A DNA stretch of 56,396 nucleotides from an uncultured Bacilli bacterium (GCA_947628535.1 CANRAF010000006.1:1-56396), one strand, 5' to 3'; shown: positions 25,351 through 35,494, numbered from the stretch's first letter. Notes: generated by a model not told the origin, from the sequence alone. A program made the numbers and translations.

Positions 25351-27733
25351 TTAAATCACCTCCTAAAAAAGATAAAGTATTATCTGGTTTTATTAAAATC
25401 TTGTCTTTTTCTTCTACATAACAAATATCATGATATTTACACCATTTACAACCAAGGTTTTCTCTATCTGTCACTTTAGGATTAATATCAAATTTAGCAT
25501 CACTAATAGAATCTATAGCATCATCAATTTTTTTATTTGTTATATCTATGAGATTATCTATTTCTTCGTTATTTAAAACTTTGCTATAACTATAAAAAGT
25601 ACCATTATTTGTAAGTTTCATCGATTTTATAACTTTACTATCTTTATAAGTTTTATCAAGTTCTTTTAAAATATTTTCATCACTATTTGAATAACCATGA
25701 AGAAGAAGATTTTCTTTTCTTAAACTTAATGTATCTTTTTTAGAGTTAATAACTGGTTCACTATTTAATACTTGTTGAAGATAAAATCCTCCTATCTCAA
25801 TATTTTGTAACTTTTCTAAATTTTTTGCCAAATATAAATATATAGGAAGCTGCATTGAAAGTCCAAATGGAACATATTTTAAATCAATATCTGCATAACC
25901 TGTTTTATAGTCCACTATACAAATGATAGTATTTTCTTTATCTTTGTTATACATAATTTTATCAATAAATCCTTTAAAAGTAACTGTAACATTTCTATTT
26001 TTTATAACCTCTACTCTTTCTTCAAAAAGCATATTTTTAAGATTAGTATTATTTAAATTATTTTTAATTTCAGAAAGAGCAAAGTCAATATCTTTAATAA
26101 GTTTAGAAACATAAAAACTTTCTTTTTTATCAAGAACTCTTTCATTTTCTTCTATAAATTTAGAAACTAAATCTGAAGTCTTTAAACTTTCATCTTTAAG
26201 TCCATTTTCTAAAACATAATGAAACAAACTTCCTATATATGTCATAAAATTATCTTCATATATATTAAGTTTTAAAACATTAGATAAATAATATTTAAAA
26301 GCACATTTATAATAATCATTCATACTTGAATACGATAAATTAAATCCATCTTTTATAAAATCTCTAAATTTAGATTTATCTATTTGCTTATATGAATTAT
26401 TGTATTTATTGTAAGGAATATCAGGAATTGTACTATAAAGTTTTTTTAATTCCATACTTTTGCTTCCATAAAAGACATAATCATCAAGCATTCTTGAAAG
26501 TTTTACTTTAGCATATTTACCACTATAAATCTTATCAAATTTGCAATCCTTTATAACAGAAAAAGATAACTCTTTTATTAAATTAGAAGGATAAAAAACT
26601 TCAAAAAATGATTGCTTTTTATAAGTTATAATTAAATTTTTAATATTTAAAATATTATTTATTGCAGCATCTTTTTCTTTTTTATTTTTTTCAAGTGTTG
26701 TATCAAGTAAAAGACCATCTTTTATATCATCTGTTATATAATCTTCATCTTTATAAATAACTGGTATTTTATTTTGATTAAATCCAAGTAAAAAAACATA
26801 TTGATTATCAATAGGATAATTTTTATAATCAATAACTTCAATTTCATTACTATATATTTTTCTTTTAACTTTTAATTTTTTGAATTCATTAACTATCATT
26901 TCATTAACGATAGTATCATTATCAAATTTTATATATTTATTAACAGTATTTACAATTTTATTTAAAACATCACTATTTTTATATTTAGAGTTTAAAAAGT
27001 CAATTTTTTCATTTATAGTTCCTTTATAATTTAGAAATTCTTTAGCAATTTTAGTAGAAATTATGTAACTATCATTTATATCTGTTTTTAGATTATACAT
27101 TGGAAAAATAAGATCTATAGCAGACTTATAATCATCATCAACATTAGCAAGTTTTATATCATTTATTTCTATTCCTTTTTCTATTAGATTAACTATTTTT
27201 GTAGCAACAAATTCTACTTCTTCGAGAAGAGTAGAAAATTCATATACTTCTTTATCTTTAAAATTATCTTTATACTCTTTCATAAAAGTATTACATGAAG
27301 TAATCTCTTTTATTTCAGAAATCATATTAAGTTCAAATTTATTAAAATAATTATAGTTATAAAAAATAACATTTTTATTTTTTAAATAGTCTTTAAAAAG
27401 GGTATCAAATATTAAAAGATTATTATCAATTAATTCTTGTTTTATTAAAAAAAGTTGATTAAGCTTTTTACTTTTATATTCTTTATTTTCTACATAATAA
27501 ATATTTTCTAAATAAATACGTGCAATATCTTCATTTATTTCATATTTTTCCATTAGAAAATAAATACTTCTTTCATCATAGTCAAAATAAAATTTTTTTA
27601 TAAATTCATCTTTAGTTAAAAATGTAATATCTAATAAATCTTTACTTTTATTTAACTCTTTTAAAAGATTTAATTTGTATTTATACTCTGTTACAATAAT
27701 TGTATTTTCTTTAATATTATCAAATAACTTCAT
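25343..27733 (-). CDS. addB: ATP-dependent nuclease subunit B, short form
   Basis: This 796-residue partner of AddA is much shorter than Bacillus AddB (~1166). The C-terminal nuclease has IVDYKTG (~606). The Fe-S cluster cysteines are visible as one Cys in CAFKYYL (~474) and a CxxCx5C set in CKWCKYHDIC (~765). The N-terminal Walker A of Bacillus AddB is not present: the start reads IIVTEYKYKLNLL. The inactive helicase half is therefore trimmed. It precedes addA and overlaps it by 8 bases. Confidence 0.9.
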   Translation of the reverse strand: MKLFDNIKENTIIVTEYKYKLNLLKELNKSKDLLDITFLTKDEFIKKFYFDYDERSIYFLMEKYEINEDIARIYLENIYYVENKEYKSKKLNQLFLIKQELIDNNLLIFDTLFKDYLKNKNVIFYNYNYFNKFELNMISEIKEITSCNTFMKEYKDNFKDKEVYEFSTLLEEVEFVATKIVNLIEKGIEINDIKLANVDDDYKSAIDLIFPMYNLKTDINDSYIISTKIAKEFLNYKGTINEKIDFLNSKYKNSDVLNKIVNTVNKYIKFDNDTIVNEMIVNEFKKLKVKRKIYSNEIEVIDYKNYPIDNQYVFLLGFNQNKIPVIYKDEDYITDDIKDGLLLDTTLEKNKKEKDAAINNILNIKNLIITYKKQSFFEVFYPSNLIKELSFSVIKDCKFDKIYSGKYAKVKLSRMLDDYVFYGSKSMELKKLYSTIPDIPYNKYNNSYKQIDKSKFRDFIKDGFNLSYSSMNDYYKCAFKYYLSNVLKLNIYEDNFMTYIGSLFHYVLENGLKDESLKTSDLVSKFIEENERVLDKKESFYVSKLIKDIDFALSEIKNNLNNTNLKNMLFEERVEVIKNRNVTVTFKGFIDKIMYNKDKENTIICIVDYKTGYADIDLKYVPFGLSMQLPIYLYLAKNLEKLQNIEIGGFYLQQVLNSEPVINSKKDTLSLRKENLLLHGYSNSDENILKELDKTYKDSKVIKSMKLTNNGTFYSYSKVLNNEEIDNLIDITNKKIDDAIDSISDAKFDINPKVTDRENLGCKWCKYHDICYVEEKDKILIKPDNTLSFLGGDLNA

Positions 27734-27841
27734 AAATTTAACTCCTTGTATATTATTATACCATGATAGTAAAAGTTTTGATATTTTATTTTTAAGTCAT
27801 AAAAAAATAACTATATATCAAAATTTAATTTATTAAGCACT

Positions 27842-27876
27842 AAAAAAGAAATCACTAATTAGCAATTTCTTTTTTA
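27842..27876 (-). terminator. Terminator of ddl
   Basis: On the minus strand AAGAAAT, a 12-base loop and ATTTCTT run into TTTT. It lies 10 bases after the ddl stop. Confidence 0.75.
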
Positions 27877-27885
27877 TTTTTATAT

Positions 27886-28926
27886 TTATCTAACTCTTTT
27901 TTTTATTCCACTATTTACAATACTTTTGCAAAGTTCATCATATGAAATACCAGCTTCTCTTGCTTCCTGAGGCATAAGTGATATTGGAGTCATTCCTGGT
28001 AAAGTATTTGCCTCTAAACAATAAGCATTGTTGTTTTCATCAAGAATAAAATCAATTCTTGAATAAGCTCCAAGTCTTAGAGCTTTATGAACTTCTAAAG
28101 CCCTTTGTTTAAGCATATTTTCAATATCCTTATCTAAAGGTGCTGGACAAATTTCCTCTGTATTTCCTTGTTGATATTTATTTTTGTAATCATAAAAACC
28201 TGCTTTAGGTCTTATTTCAATTATTGGAAGAGCTTCTCCTTCAAAAACTCCTATAGAAAATTCCCTACCTTTTATCATTTTTTCTACAAGTATTTCATCT
28301 TCATATTTTTTAGCATATTCCCATGCCTTTTCAAGTTCCTCTCTTGTTTTAACAACTGAAATTCCAACACTCGATCCACAACTACATGGTTTGATCACAC
28401 ATGGAAGTTCAAAATCATCTAAATTAAATTTATCATCTTTAACAGATATTGTTTTCCAATCTGCTGTTAATATGTTATTACATGCCATCATTTTTTTAGA
28501 TAAATCCTTATCCATTGCAAGCAAACTTCCCTCATAACCTGTTCCAGTATAATTTACTCCATAAATATCAAATAATGCTTGAAGTTTACCATTTTCACCA
28601 ATTGAACCATGAAGAGCCATAAACACAATATCAGCATCCATACAAGCCTCTATTACTCCATCACCTATTAATTTTTCTCCATTACCAGATGATTTTTTAA
28701 GAGATTCTAAATCTGGTTCTACTCCAGGAACTGTATAGGAAAAACGTTCCTTAGAATCTTTATTTTTATATCCTTCTGGTATTTGTTTATTTTTAACTCC
28801 TAAATATAAATCTAAAAGCATAACATCATAACCACTTTTAATTAATGAATTTGCAATTAATGAACCTGATGTTAATGATACATCTCTTTCTGGACTTAAT
28901 CCACCTGCAAGTACTACTACTTTCAT
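27886..28926 (-). CDS. ddl: D-alanine--D-alanine ligase
   Basis: This 346-residue ATP-grasp ligase makes the D-Ala-D-Ala dipeptide used by MurF. It has GGLSPERDVSLTSG at the N-terminus, ALHGSIGENG (~105), KPCSCGSSVGISVV, EKMIKGREFSIGV and the C-terminal RIDFILDENNNAYCLEANTLPGMT. The loop carries FYDYKNKY with the Tyr of D-Ala-adding enzymes, not the His-containing loop of D-lactate (vancomycin-resistance) ligases, so a normal pentapeptide is expected. It is monocistronic, with its own terminator. Confidence 0.96.
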   Translation of the reverse strand: MKVVVLAGGLSPERDVSLTSGSLIANSLIKSGYDVMLLDLYLGVKNKQIPEGYKNKDSKERFSYTVPGVEPDLESLKKSSGNGEKLIGDGVIEACMDADIVFMALHGSIGENGKLQALFDIYGVNYTGTGYEGSLLAMDKDLSKKMMACNNILTADWKTISVKDDKFNLDDFELPCVIKPCSCGSSVGISVVKTREELEKAWEYAKKYEDEILVEKMIKGREFSIGVFEGEALPIIEIRPKAGFYDYKNKYQQGNTEEICPAPLDKDIENMLKQRALEVHKALRLGAYSRIDFILDENNNAYCLEANTLPGMTPISLMPQEAREAGISYDELCKSIVNSGIKKRVR

Positions 28927-28986
28927 TTTCTACACCTCTTATCATTTTTTTCTCTATAACAATTATATCACAAATTCATAATAATT

Positions 28987-29022
28987 AAAAATAAAAGCAC
29001 TCTCATGTATCAAAGAGTGCTT
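28987..29022 (-). terminator. Terminator of the SASP gene
   Basis: On the minus strand AAGCACTCT, a 10-base loop and AGAGTGCTT are followed by TTATTTTT. It lies about 20 bases after the SASP stop. Confidence 0.85.
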
Positions 29023-29041
29023 AATAAAGAATTTATATAAA

Positions 29042-29254
29042 CTATTTGTTGTTTGAGTAACCACTTAATTGTGACATTCCTCTTTCAACTAAACGTTTTG
29101 TAATTTCTCCACCAACTGAACCATTTCTTCTTGAAGTTTCATCTGGTCCTAAATTAACACCAAATTCTCTAGCTATTTCATATTTCATACTATCGATAGC
29201 TTGTTTAGCTCCAGGAACAACTAGTTTCTTACTATTATTACTGTTGTTATTCAT
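29042..29254 (-). CDS. Small acid-soluble spore protein, alpha/beta type
   Basis: This 70-residue SASP coats spore DNA and shields it from UV and desiccation. Conserved blocks are the GPR-protease region ([13 protein letters not shown], with the EIA cleavage context) and the DNA-binding [15 protein letters not shown]. An Asn/Ser-rich head and tail flank them. AGGAGGTG lies 6-7 bases before the ATG and a sigma-G-type promoter 25 bases upstream. It is a firm marker of true endospore formation. Confidence 0.97.
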   Translation of the reverse strand: MNNNSNNSKKLVVPGAKQAIDSMKYEIAREFGVNLGPDETSRRNGSVGGEITKRLVERGMSQLSGYSNNK

Positions 29255-29278
29255 TCTTTTTCACCTCCTATACATTTA

Positions 29279-29307
29279 TAGAATGTGAAAATTTTGTCAT
29301 TTCATAC
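29279..29307 (-). promoter_or_regulatory. Sigma-G-type promoter of the SASP gene
   Basis: On the minus strand GTATG (29307-29303), a 17-base spacer and CATTCTA (29285-29279) fit the forespore pattern GHATR...CATWMTA. The same layout occurs before spoVAC. The rest of the 29255-29462 gap shows nothing further except the thiI terminator. Confidence 0.65.
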
Positions 29308-29420
29308 GTAATTTGATATGGTAATTTATACCTGCATATTTTTATATTTTCTTTTAATAATTTTTTTTAAAATGGAAATAATACTAATATAATCATATAT
29401 AGATATTTTCCCCAAAAAAT

Positions 29421-29460
29421 AAAAAAAGTATACTATTATTTTTTATAATAACAATATACT
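29421..29460 (-). terminator. Terminator of thiI
   Basis: On the minus strand AGTATA...TATACT, with inner ATTATT/AATAAT pairing, is followed by seven T. It starts directly after the thiI stop. Confidence 0.8.
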
Positions 29461-29462
29461 AA

Positions 29463-30641
29463 CTAAAGCAAACCACTAAACTCATTTTCTTCAGTTATTT
29501 TTACTACTTTTATATTACTTATAGCATCATTTATTAATGATTCATAATCTATTTTGCTTTCATACTCTCTGCATTTATCTATTTTTGGATTAATAACTGG
29601 ATGCTTTGGTACAAAAATTGTACAACAGTCTTCATATGGAAGTATGCTAATATCATAAGTATTTATATTTTTAGCAATAGATATAATTTCTAATTTATCA
29701 AAACAAGCAACAGGTCTTATAACAGGCATATCAATTGTTTCATTAATTGCATTCATGCTAGTTAAAGTTTGACTAGCAACTTGTCCTATTGATTCACCAT
29801 TTACTAAAACTAATGCTTTATATTTTTTAGCAACTTTCTCACTTATTCTATACATCATTCTTCTTAAAATTGTAATCATATAAGTAGAGTCAATATTTTT
29901 ATAGATTTCTTCCTGAAGTTTAGTAATAGGTACAATATATAAATTAAATTCACTTGAGTATTTTAAAAGTTCTTTAGCTAAATTAATTACTTTTTCTCTA
30001 GCATTTAAACTTGTATGAGGAAGTGCCTCAAAATAAATAGCATCTATTTTCATTCCTCTTTTTAAAGATAAAAAACCTGCAACAGGAGAATCTATTCCCC
30101 CAGAGAGCATTAAAAGACCTTTTCCTAATGCTCCAACAGGATAACCTCCAAGTCCTTTTAACTCATTAAAATAAATATATGTATCTGTTTTATTTATCTC
30201 AATATTTACATAAATATCAGGATTATGTACATCAACTTTAATATCAGATATATTTTTTAAAATATGTGATGCTACTACTTTATTAAATTCCATACTCGGA
30301 GTATTAAATGATTTATCTCTTCTTTTAGAAACAACTTTAAAAGTTTTAAAATTTTCTTCTTTAAGCTTTTCTAATACTTTATTACATATAGAATCGCTAT
30401 TTGTTTCAGTTTTATAAACAATATTAAAGGCATGAATACCAAAAGTGTTTTTTAAAACATTTATTATTTCATTTTCATATTCTTTATCAAACTCAATATA
30501 CATTCTTGAGTGTTCTTTCGTTATAACAGCGTTATATCTTCTAATCTTTTCCATTATATTTTTATACAAAGTGTTAATAAACATCCTTCTATTATCACCT
30601 TTAGTAGTAAGTTCCCCATATTTTATTAAAATAATACTCAT
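29463..30641 (-). CDS. thiI: tRNA 4-thiouridine synthase / thiamine sulfur-transfer protein
   Basis: This 392-residue enzyme makes s4U8 in tRNA and can feed thiazole synthesis. The domains are a ferredoxin-like N-terminal region, THUMP (to ~165), and a PP-loop ATPase with MLSGGIDSPVAGFL (~180-193). The redox Cys is probably in EDCCTIFVPKHP. The C-terminal rhodanese domain of E. coli ThiI is absent, as in Bacillus. Such ThiI proteins usually pair with a neighbouring cysteine desulfurase (NifZ type), but none is adjacent here. It follows tig by about 35 bases and may share its transcript. Confidence 0.95.
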   Translation of the reverse strand: MSIILIKYGELTTKGDNRRMFINTLYKNIMEKIRRYNAVITKEHSRMYIEFDKEYENEIINVLKNTFGIHAFNIVYKTETNSDSICNKVLEKLKEENFKTFKVVSKRRDKSFNTPSMEFNKVVASHILKNISDIKVDVHNPDIYVNIEINKTDTYIYFNELKGLGGYPVGALGKGLLMLSGGIDSPVAGFLSLKRGMKIDAIYFEALPHTSLNAREKVINLAKELLKYSSEFNLYIVPITKLQEEIYKNIDSTYMITILRRMMYRISEKVAKKYKALVLVNGESIGQVASQTLTSMNAINETIDMPVIRPVACFDKLEIISIAKNINTYDISILPYEDCCTIFVPKHPVINPKIDKCREYESKIDYESLINDAISNIKVVKITEENEFSGLL

Positions 30642-30676
30642 TATAAATCACCCTTTTAAAAAAATAAGCAAATCGC

Positions 30677-31933
30677 TTATTTCTTTTCATTTTCTTTCAT
30701 TAACAAATCAAGAACTTTTTTAATTTCAAGTTCATATTGAAGCATTTCAACACCACCATACATATCAATAAATTCGTCTTTTGAAACATTATATTGTTTA
30801 GCAAGTTCTAAAGCTTCTTTTTCTGCATCTTTTTTAGTAACTTCTATTTTTTCATTTTCTCTAACTGTTTCAATAATCATTCTATAAAGTACATGTTTAT
30901 TTGCTTCATCTTTCATTTGATTTCTTAAATCTTCTTCTGTTGATTTAGTCATTTCATAAAAGACTTCAAGTGATATACCTTGCATTTTAACTTGTTCTTC
31001 AAAATTTTTAATCATATGATTAATTTCATCTTCTACTAATTCTTCAGGTACATCAACAGTTGTATTCTTAGCAATTTCTCCTAGAATATCTTCAACGAAT
31101 TTATTTTCGATATCTCTTTCTTTACCAACTTTTATATTTTCCTTTATTTCTTTTCTTAAAGATTCTTCATCTTTTACATCTTCAAGTCCAAGATCTTCGA
31201 AAAATTCTTCATCAAGTTCACGTTTTTTCTTTTCTTTTATTTCATTTACTTTAACTTTAAATGTTACTTCTTGCCCCTTTAATTTTTCTTCATGATAATT
31301 TTCAGGGAATGTTACTTGAATTTCTTTTTCTTCTCCCTTTTTCATACCAATTATTTGATCTTCAAAACCAGGAATAAAAGTATTTGAACCTATTTCTAAA
31401 GAATAATTTTCACCTTTTCCTCCATCAAATGCTTCACCATCTTTAAATCCTTCAAAATCAATAATTGCAACATTTCCTAGTTCTACTTTTCCATCTTTTA
31501 CTGCAAGTTCAGTAAATCTTTCAAGTAAATGTCCAAGTTCATGATCTATTTCTTCTTTAGTAACTTTTACTTTTTCTTTTTCAATATTTAATCCTTTATA
31601 TTTTTTTATTTCTATTTTAGGCATAGTAGTAATAGTAAATACAAATTCAACTCCATCTTCACTAATTGATTTTAAATCAACTTTTGGATCAATAATTGGT
31701 TTATAATTTTTTAAAGCCATATCATATGCTTCAGGAAGTAAAATATCTATAGCATCCATATATAAACTATTTTTACCTGCTTTTTTAAAATACACATCTT
31801 TAGGTACTTTACCTTTTCTAAAACCATCTAACTTAATATCTTTCTTTTTATTTTCAAAAGCTTTGTCTATTGCTTCATCAAACTTCTTTTTATCAAATTT
31901 TACAGTTTCTTCAAAAACGTTTTCTTTTTTCAT
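30677..31933 (-). CDS. tig: Trigger factor chaperone
   Basis: This 418-residue ribosome-bound chaperone has an N-terminal domain with the ribosome-binding signature GFRKGKVP (~residues 38-45), an FKBP-type prolyl isomerase domain (~150-235; VAIIDFEGFKDGEAFDGG, PGFEDQIIGMKKGEEKEI) and a helical C-terminal chaperone domain. The start at MKKENVF uses AAGGAGAG 6 bases upstream; the in-frame MRRRDK extension contains that ribosome site. A TATAAT at 31964-31959 with TTGTTT 17 bases upstream is its likely promoter. thiI follows. Confidence 0.96.
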   Translation of the reverse strand: MKKENVFEETVKFDKKKFDEAIDKAFENKKKDIKLDGFRKGKVPKDVYFKKAGKNSLYMDAIDILLPEAYDMALKNYKPIIDPKVDLKSISEDGVEFVFTITTMPKIEIKKYKGLNIEKEKVKVTKEEIDHELGHLLERFTELAVKDGKVELGNVAIIDFEGFKDGEAFDGGKGENYSLEIGSNTFIPGFEDQIIGMKKGEEKEIQVTFPENYHEEKLKGQEVTFKVKVNEIKEKKKRELDEEFFEDLGLEDVKDEESLRKEIKENIKVGKERDIENKFVEDILGEIAKNTTVDVPEELVEDEINHMIKNFEEQVKMQGISLEVFYEMTKSTEEDLRNQMKDEANKHVLYRMIIETVRENEKIEVTKKDAEKEALELAKQYNVSKDEFIDMYGGVEMLQYELEIKKVLDLLMKENEKK

Positions 31934-31997
31934 CTTATCTCTCCTTCTCACGAGATTTATTATAAACTATTTTTTAGGTAAAAACAAGAGAAATATG

Positions 31998-34202
31998 TCA
32001 TTTAAGACAAGTTACAGGATCAAATTTACTAGCCTTAATTGCTGGAATAAGTGAGCCTATTACTGCTGTTATTATTCCAAGTAATATAACAAATATTGTT
32101 TTATCAAAACTAAATTCTACTAAACTTTTAATTTCTGTTAAATTATAAAGTAAATTATTAATAGGCATAGAAATAATTTTAACTATAATAATACCTATAA
32201 TACTTGATATAAGTGAAATAAACATAATATCAAAAGTGAAAAGTCTTTTTATATCCTTACGTCTTCCCCCAAGGCTTCTAATAATTCCTATTTCCTTTTT
32301 CCTTTCAATTGTTGAAGTATAAGTAATTATCATAATTAAAATAAGAGTAATTAAAAGTGAGATAAAAGAAAAAACAAACAAAACTGTTGATACTCCAAAA
32401 ACTAAGTTTTTACTAACATCTATTACATCATCAGCCATATCAATATATCTTTTTTTACTGTTTTCTTTACTATAATTATCTAAGTAATTTTTTATATTTT
32501 CCTTTTCTTCATAATTTTTAGGATAAATATATATTAAATAAGGAAGGTTTTCTTTCCCTAAAGATATTAAAATATCATTTTTTTCTTTTAAATCTAATTT
32601 TTTACCAGAAAAAACATCGTAATTTTTTTTATTTTGAAAAAGAACTACTTCTGACTTATTATTCTTAGAAAATACTTCTCCAAAAAGAGAATTTCTATAA
32701 TAAATGCCTCCCATTCCCTCATTCATAACACTGTTAAATTCTAAACTACCTTTTGCTTTTATTACTCCTGTTATTGTTAAAGTTATATTGCGAGAATTAT
32801 TATACATACTTTTATTTATTTCATTAAAATAAAAATAATTATCTTGTCTTTTAAAAAGCGTATCATTTAAAACAATCTTTATTTTTTTACCAATAACACT
32901 TTCTATTTTTATTTTTTTAGAGTTTATTCCAAGAAGATTTAAAATTTCCTTATCTAACTGATTATTTTTATTTATATTAATAACTACTTCATGACTATTT
33001 TTAGGAAGTCTTCCAAAAACTATATTATAATTTTCTTTTATATAAGTATTATCATCAGGAATAGAATACATACCTATATTATTATAAAGTTTAACTTTAC
33101 CATTAAAATTAGAAAGAATATTAAATGAATAATCATAGTTATAAGAAAGTCCAAGATAACTATTTTTATCAAGTTTTTTAAAGTATTCAAAATAATCCTT
33201 AGTTATAACCTTTGCACTACTATTTTCTAAAGAATAAATTTTATCCTTTTCAAAGTCCTTTTCATCTTCATTTTCTAAACTATTATTAGAAATTACTATA
33301 GGATAATTTGCTAAAGTATTTTCTTTTAATTTTTCAACTTGGCTGTTAAATCCTGAAGAAATAGAAATTACTAAACATATTCCTATGATACTAATAGTAA
33401 AAGCAATAAATGTTAATAAATTTCTAAAAAACTTAACTCTTAAATTATTTAAAGAAAGTTTCAATAAATAAATATAAGAAAAACCAGATTTTTTTGGATT
33501 TAATATAACCTCTTCAACTTCTTTATTACTTTTATTAAGATACTTATACTCTATAACAGTTCCATCTTTTATCTTTATTATCCTATCAGAATATCTATTT
33601 GCTATTTGATTATTATGAGTTACCATAACTACTAATTTATCTTTAGAAAGCCTCTTTATAAGATTCATAATCTCCTCACTTGTTTTAGAATCAAGTGCTC
33701 CAGTAGGTTCATCTAATAATAAAATTTTTGGATTTTTAACAAGTGCTCTTGCAATTGCAACTCTTTGTTTTTGTCCTCCAGAAAGTTTGCTTACCCTTTT
33801 ATTTGAAAACTCTAAAAGTCCTACTTCATCTAAAATTTCGAAAATCTTTTTTCTTTTGTTTTTTTCTTTCTTTAGTGAAAGAGAAAGTTCTATATTTTTA
33901 TAAACAGATAAATGTTCAATTAAATTATAATCTTGAAAAACAAAACCAATCATTTCATTTCTTAAATAATCATAATATCTTTTTTTCATAAGTTTTACAT
34001 CTTTATTTCCCATGAAAAAATTACCTTCAAAATCTTTATCTAAAAGTCCAATAATATTTAAAAGAGTAGTTTTTCCACTTCCAGATTCTCCTATAATAGA
34101 TGTAAATTCACCTTTTCTCAAAGTTATGCTTAAATTTTTTAATACCTCTTGCCTATTCTTTTTATTTTTATATGACTTATTTATATTGTCTAATTTAATC
34201 AT
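31998..34202 (-). CDS. MacB/FtsX-type ABC transporter, ATPase-permease fusion
   Basis: This 734-residue protein has an N-terminal ATPase (1-~225): Walker A GESGSGKTT (~37), signature LSGGQKQRVAIARAL (~140), Walker B ILLLDEPTGALD and the H-loop MVTHNN. The permease has one membrane segment at ~262-282, a large extracytoplasmic domain (~290-610) and three segments at ~625-655, ~680-700 and ~712-730, the MacB/FtsX topology. This group more often does mechanotransmission or peptide/lipoprotein release than uptake. The substrate is unknown. Two-component or peptide genes that would hint at antibiotic resistance are absent. The cytosolic ATPase is preceded by AGGAGG. Confidence 0.88.
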   Translation of the reverse strand: MIKLDNINKSYKNKKNRQEVLKNLSITLRKGEFTSIIGESGSGKTTLLNIIGLLDKDFEGNFFMGNKDVKLMKKRYYDYLRNEMIGFVFQDYNLIEHLSVYKNIELSLSLKKEKNKRKKIFEILDEVGLLEFSNKRVSKLSGGQKQRVAIARALVKNPKILLLDEPTGALDSKTSEEIMNLIKRLSKDKLVVMVTHNNQIANRYSDRIIKIKDGTVIEYKYLNKSNKEVEEVILNPKKSGFSYIYLLKLSLNNLRVKFFRNLLTFIAFTISIIGICLVISISSGFNSQVEKLKENTLANYPIVISNNSLENEDEKDFEKDKIYSLENSSAKVITKDYFEYFKKLDKNSYLGLSYNYDYSFNILSNFNGKVKLYNNIGMYSIPDDNTYIKENYNIVFGRLPKNSHEVVININKNNQLDKEILNLLGINSKKIKIESVIGKKIKIVLNDTLFKRQDNYFYFNEINKSMYNNSRNITLTITGVIKAKGSLEFNSVMNEGMGGIYYRNSLFGEVFSKNNKSEVVLFQNKKNYDVFSGKKLDLKEKNDILISLGKENLPYLIYIYPKNYEEKENIKNYLDNYSKENSKKRYIDMADDVIDVSKNLVFGVSTVLFVFSFISLLITLILIMIITYTSTIERKKEIGIIRSLGGRRKDIKRLFTFDIMFISLISSIIGIIIVKIISMPINNLLYNLTEIKSLVEFSFDKTIFVILLGIITAVIGSLIPAIKASKFDPVTCLK

Positions 34203-34228
34203 AATTACCTCCTATAATAATATAGGCA

Positions 34229-34253
34229 CAAAAAAAGGGTTTCACCTAACCCT
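34229..34253 (-). terminator. Terminator after the small membrane protein gene
   Basis: On the minus strand AGGGTT...AACCCT (via GGTGA) with seven T, overlapping the stop codon of the upstream gene. Confidence 0.8.
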
Positions 34254-34554
34254 ATTTACGTTTTATTAAATATTTTATCAAATAAACTAGAAAAACAATA
34301 AATCCAATAACTAAAACCCAACATAAAACATCGCAAACAATTCCTGTTGTATATTTAGAAACCACTGAAAGAGTTGATTTTGGTATATAAGTATTAACAA
34401 AAGGATTTATATTTACAAAAGGAAGATTATCTCCTAAATAATGCATTATTCTGCAAAATATTTCTATAACTCCGAGCATATAAACAACAAATTTAATATC
34501 ACGAGCTAAAATAAAAATTCCAATAAGTAATACTAAAATAATAATCAAATCCAT
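34252..34554 (-). CDS. Small integral membrane protein, unknown
   Basis: This 100-residue protein has a hydrophobic N-terminal half (residues ~2-42, likely one or two segments), a polar middle with Asn/Pro/Ser (NLPFVNINPFVNTYIPKSTLS), a C-terminal segment at ~74-95, and a basic KYLIKRK end. I do not recognise a family. GGAGGTAG lies just before the ATG. It follows the HAD phosphatase gene by 26 bases on the same strand and ends in a terminator, so the two probably form a short transcript. Confidence 0.7.
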   Translation of the reverse strand: MDLIIILVLLIGIFILARDIKFVVYMLGVIEIFCRIMHYLGDNLPFVNINPFVNTYIPKSTLSVVSKYTTGIVCDVLCWVLVIGFIVFLVYLIKYLIKRK

Positions 34555-34580
34555 AAAACTACCTCCACTACTTTTAAAAT

Positions 34581-35393
34581 CTATTTTAAATACTTATTCA
34601 AGAAAAATGCTACACCATTTTTATTATTAGAATAAGTAATAAAATCTGCTTTCTCTTTTAACTTATCACAGGCATTTTCCATAGCAACCTTAAAACCACA
34701 TTCATTAAACATTGAAATATCATTATTATAGTCTCCAAAACATAAACTCTCTTCTTTTTTTATTGATAAATACTCAAGAAGTTTTACTACTGCTACTCCT
34801 TTTGATATTTTTTTATTATTTACATCAAGTCTATATCTATCTGCAGGTTTTTTTTCTAAAAAACTACGTGAACAATTTGTAATTACAAGCCCAAGCGATT
34901 CAACAAATTCCCTTGCAGCATTTATTTTATTTAAATCATTCGTAATAAATACTATTTGAGAAAACAATATTTTTTTTAGTTCATTTTTTCTAGTAATTAA
35001 TTTCCCGCCTTCCTTATCTTCACCAATTAAATATTTATTTATATATTTACCAGTTGCCGCTTTTATTACAAAACCAAGTTCATTTTTATTGCAATAATCC
35101 CATACTTTCTCTATTTTTTCATTATCTATAACATCCATAAAAATAACTTTTTTATTTTTATAGTCATAAATTTCAGAACCACTTGAAGATACTATAATAT
35201 TAGAAGCAAGAGCCCTTTTTGATTTTTCAGTTGTATATAAAATATCTCTTCCAGATATTAAAACAACATAAATACCCTTTTCTACAAGTCTTTTAATACT
35301 TTTCCTAGTTCTGATTGTTATATGATGCTTTTTATTAACAAGTGTTCCATCTATATCAATAAAAACTATTTTTATATTTTTAAGTTTATTCAT
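34581..35393 (-). CDS. Cof-type HAD-superfamily phosphatase
   Basis: This 270-residue HAD hydrolase of the Cof/YidA type (class IIB cap) has motif I DIDGTL (~12-17), motif II LISGR, motif III Lys in NKKISKGVAV, and motif IV FGDYNNDISMF (~222). These enzymes dephosphorylate sugar phosphates, FMN or PLP in the cytoplasm; the substrate cannot be read from sequence. The ATG at 35393 is preceded by AGAGGTGC; a 15-residue in-frame extension upstream is non-coding in character. Confidence 0.88.
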   Translation of the reverse strand: MNKLKNIKIVFIDIDGTLVNKKHHITIRTRKSIKRLVEKGIYVVLISGRDILYTTEKSKRALASNIIVSSSGSEIYDYKNKKVIFMDVIDNEKIEKVWDYCNKNELGFVIKAATGKYINKYLIGEDKEGGKLITRKNELKKILFSQIVFITNDLNKINAAREFVESLGLVITNCSRSFLEKKPADRYRLDVNNKKISKGVAVVKLLEYLSIKKEESLCFGDYNNDISMFNECGFKVAMENACDKLKEKADFITYSNNKNGVAFFLNKYLK

Positions 35394-35466
35394 AAATGCA
35401 CCTCTACTATAAAATATATTATAGCAGATTTCTAGCAATGTAAAAATAAAAATTTAAAAATTATTT

Positions 35467-35494
35467 AAAAAAGAAACTAATTAACATAGTTTCT
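35467..35494 (-). terminator. Terminator of asnS
   Basis: On the minus strand AGAAACTA...TAGTTTCT with a T run, 8 bases after the asnS stop. Confidence 0.8.
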
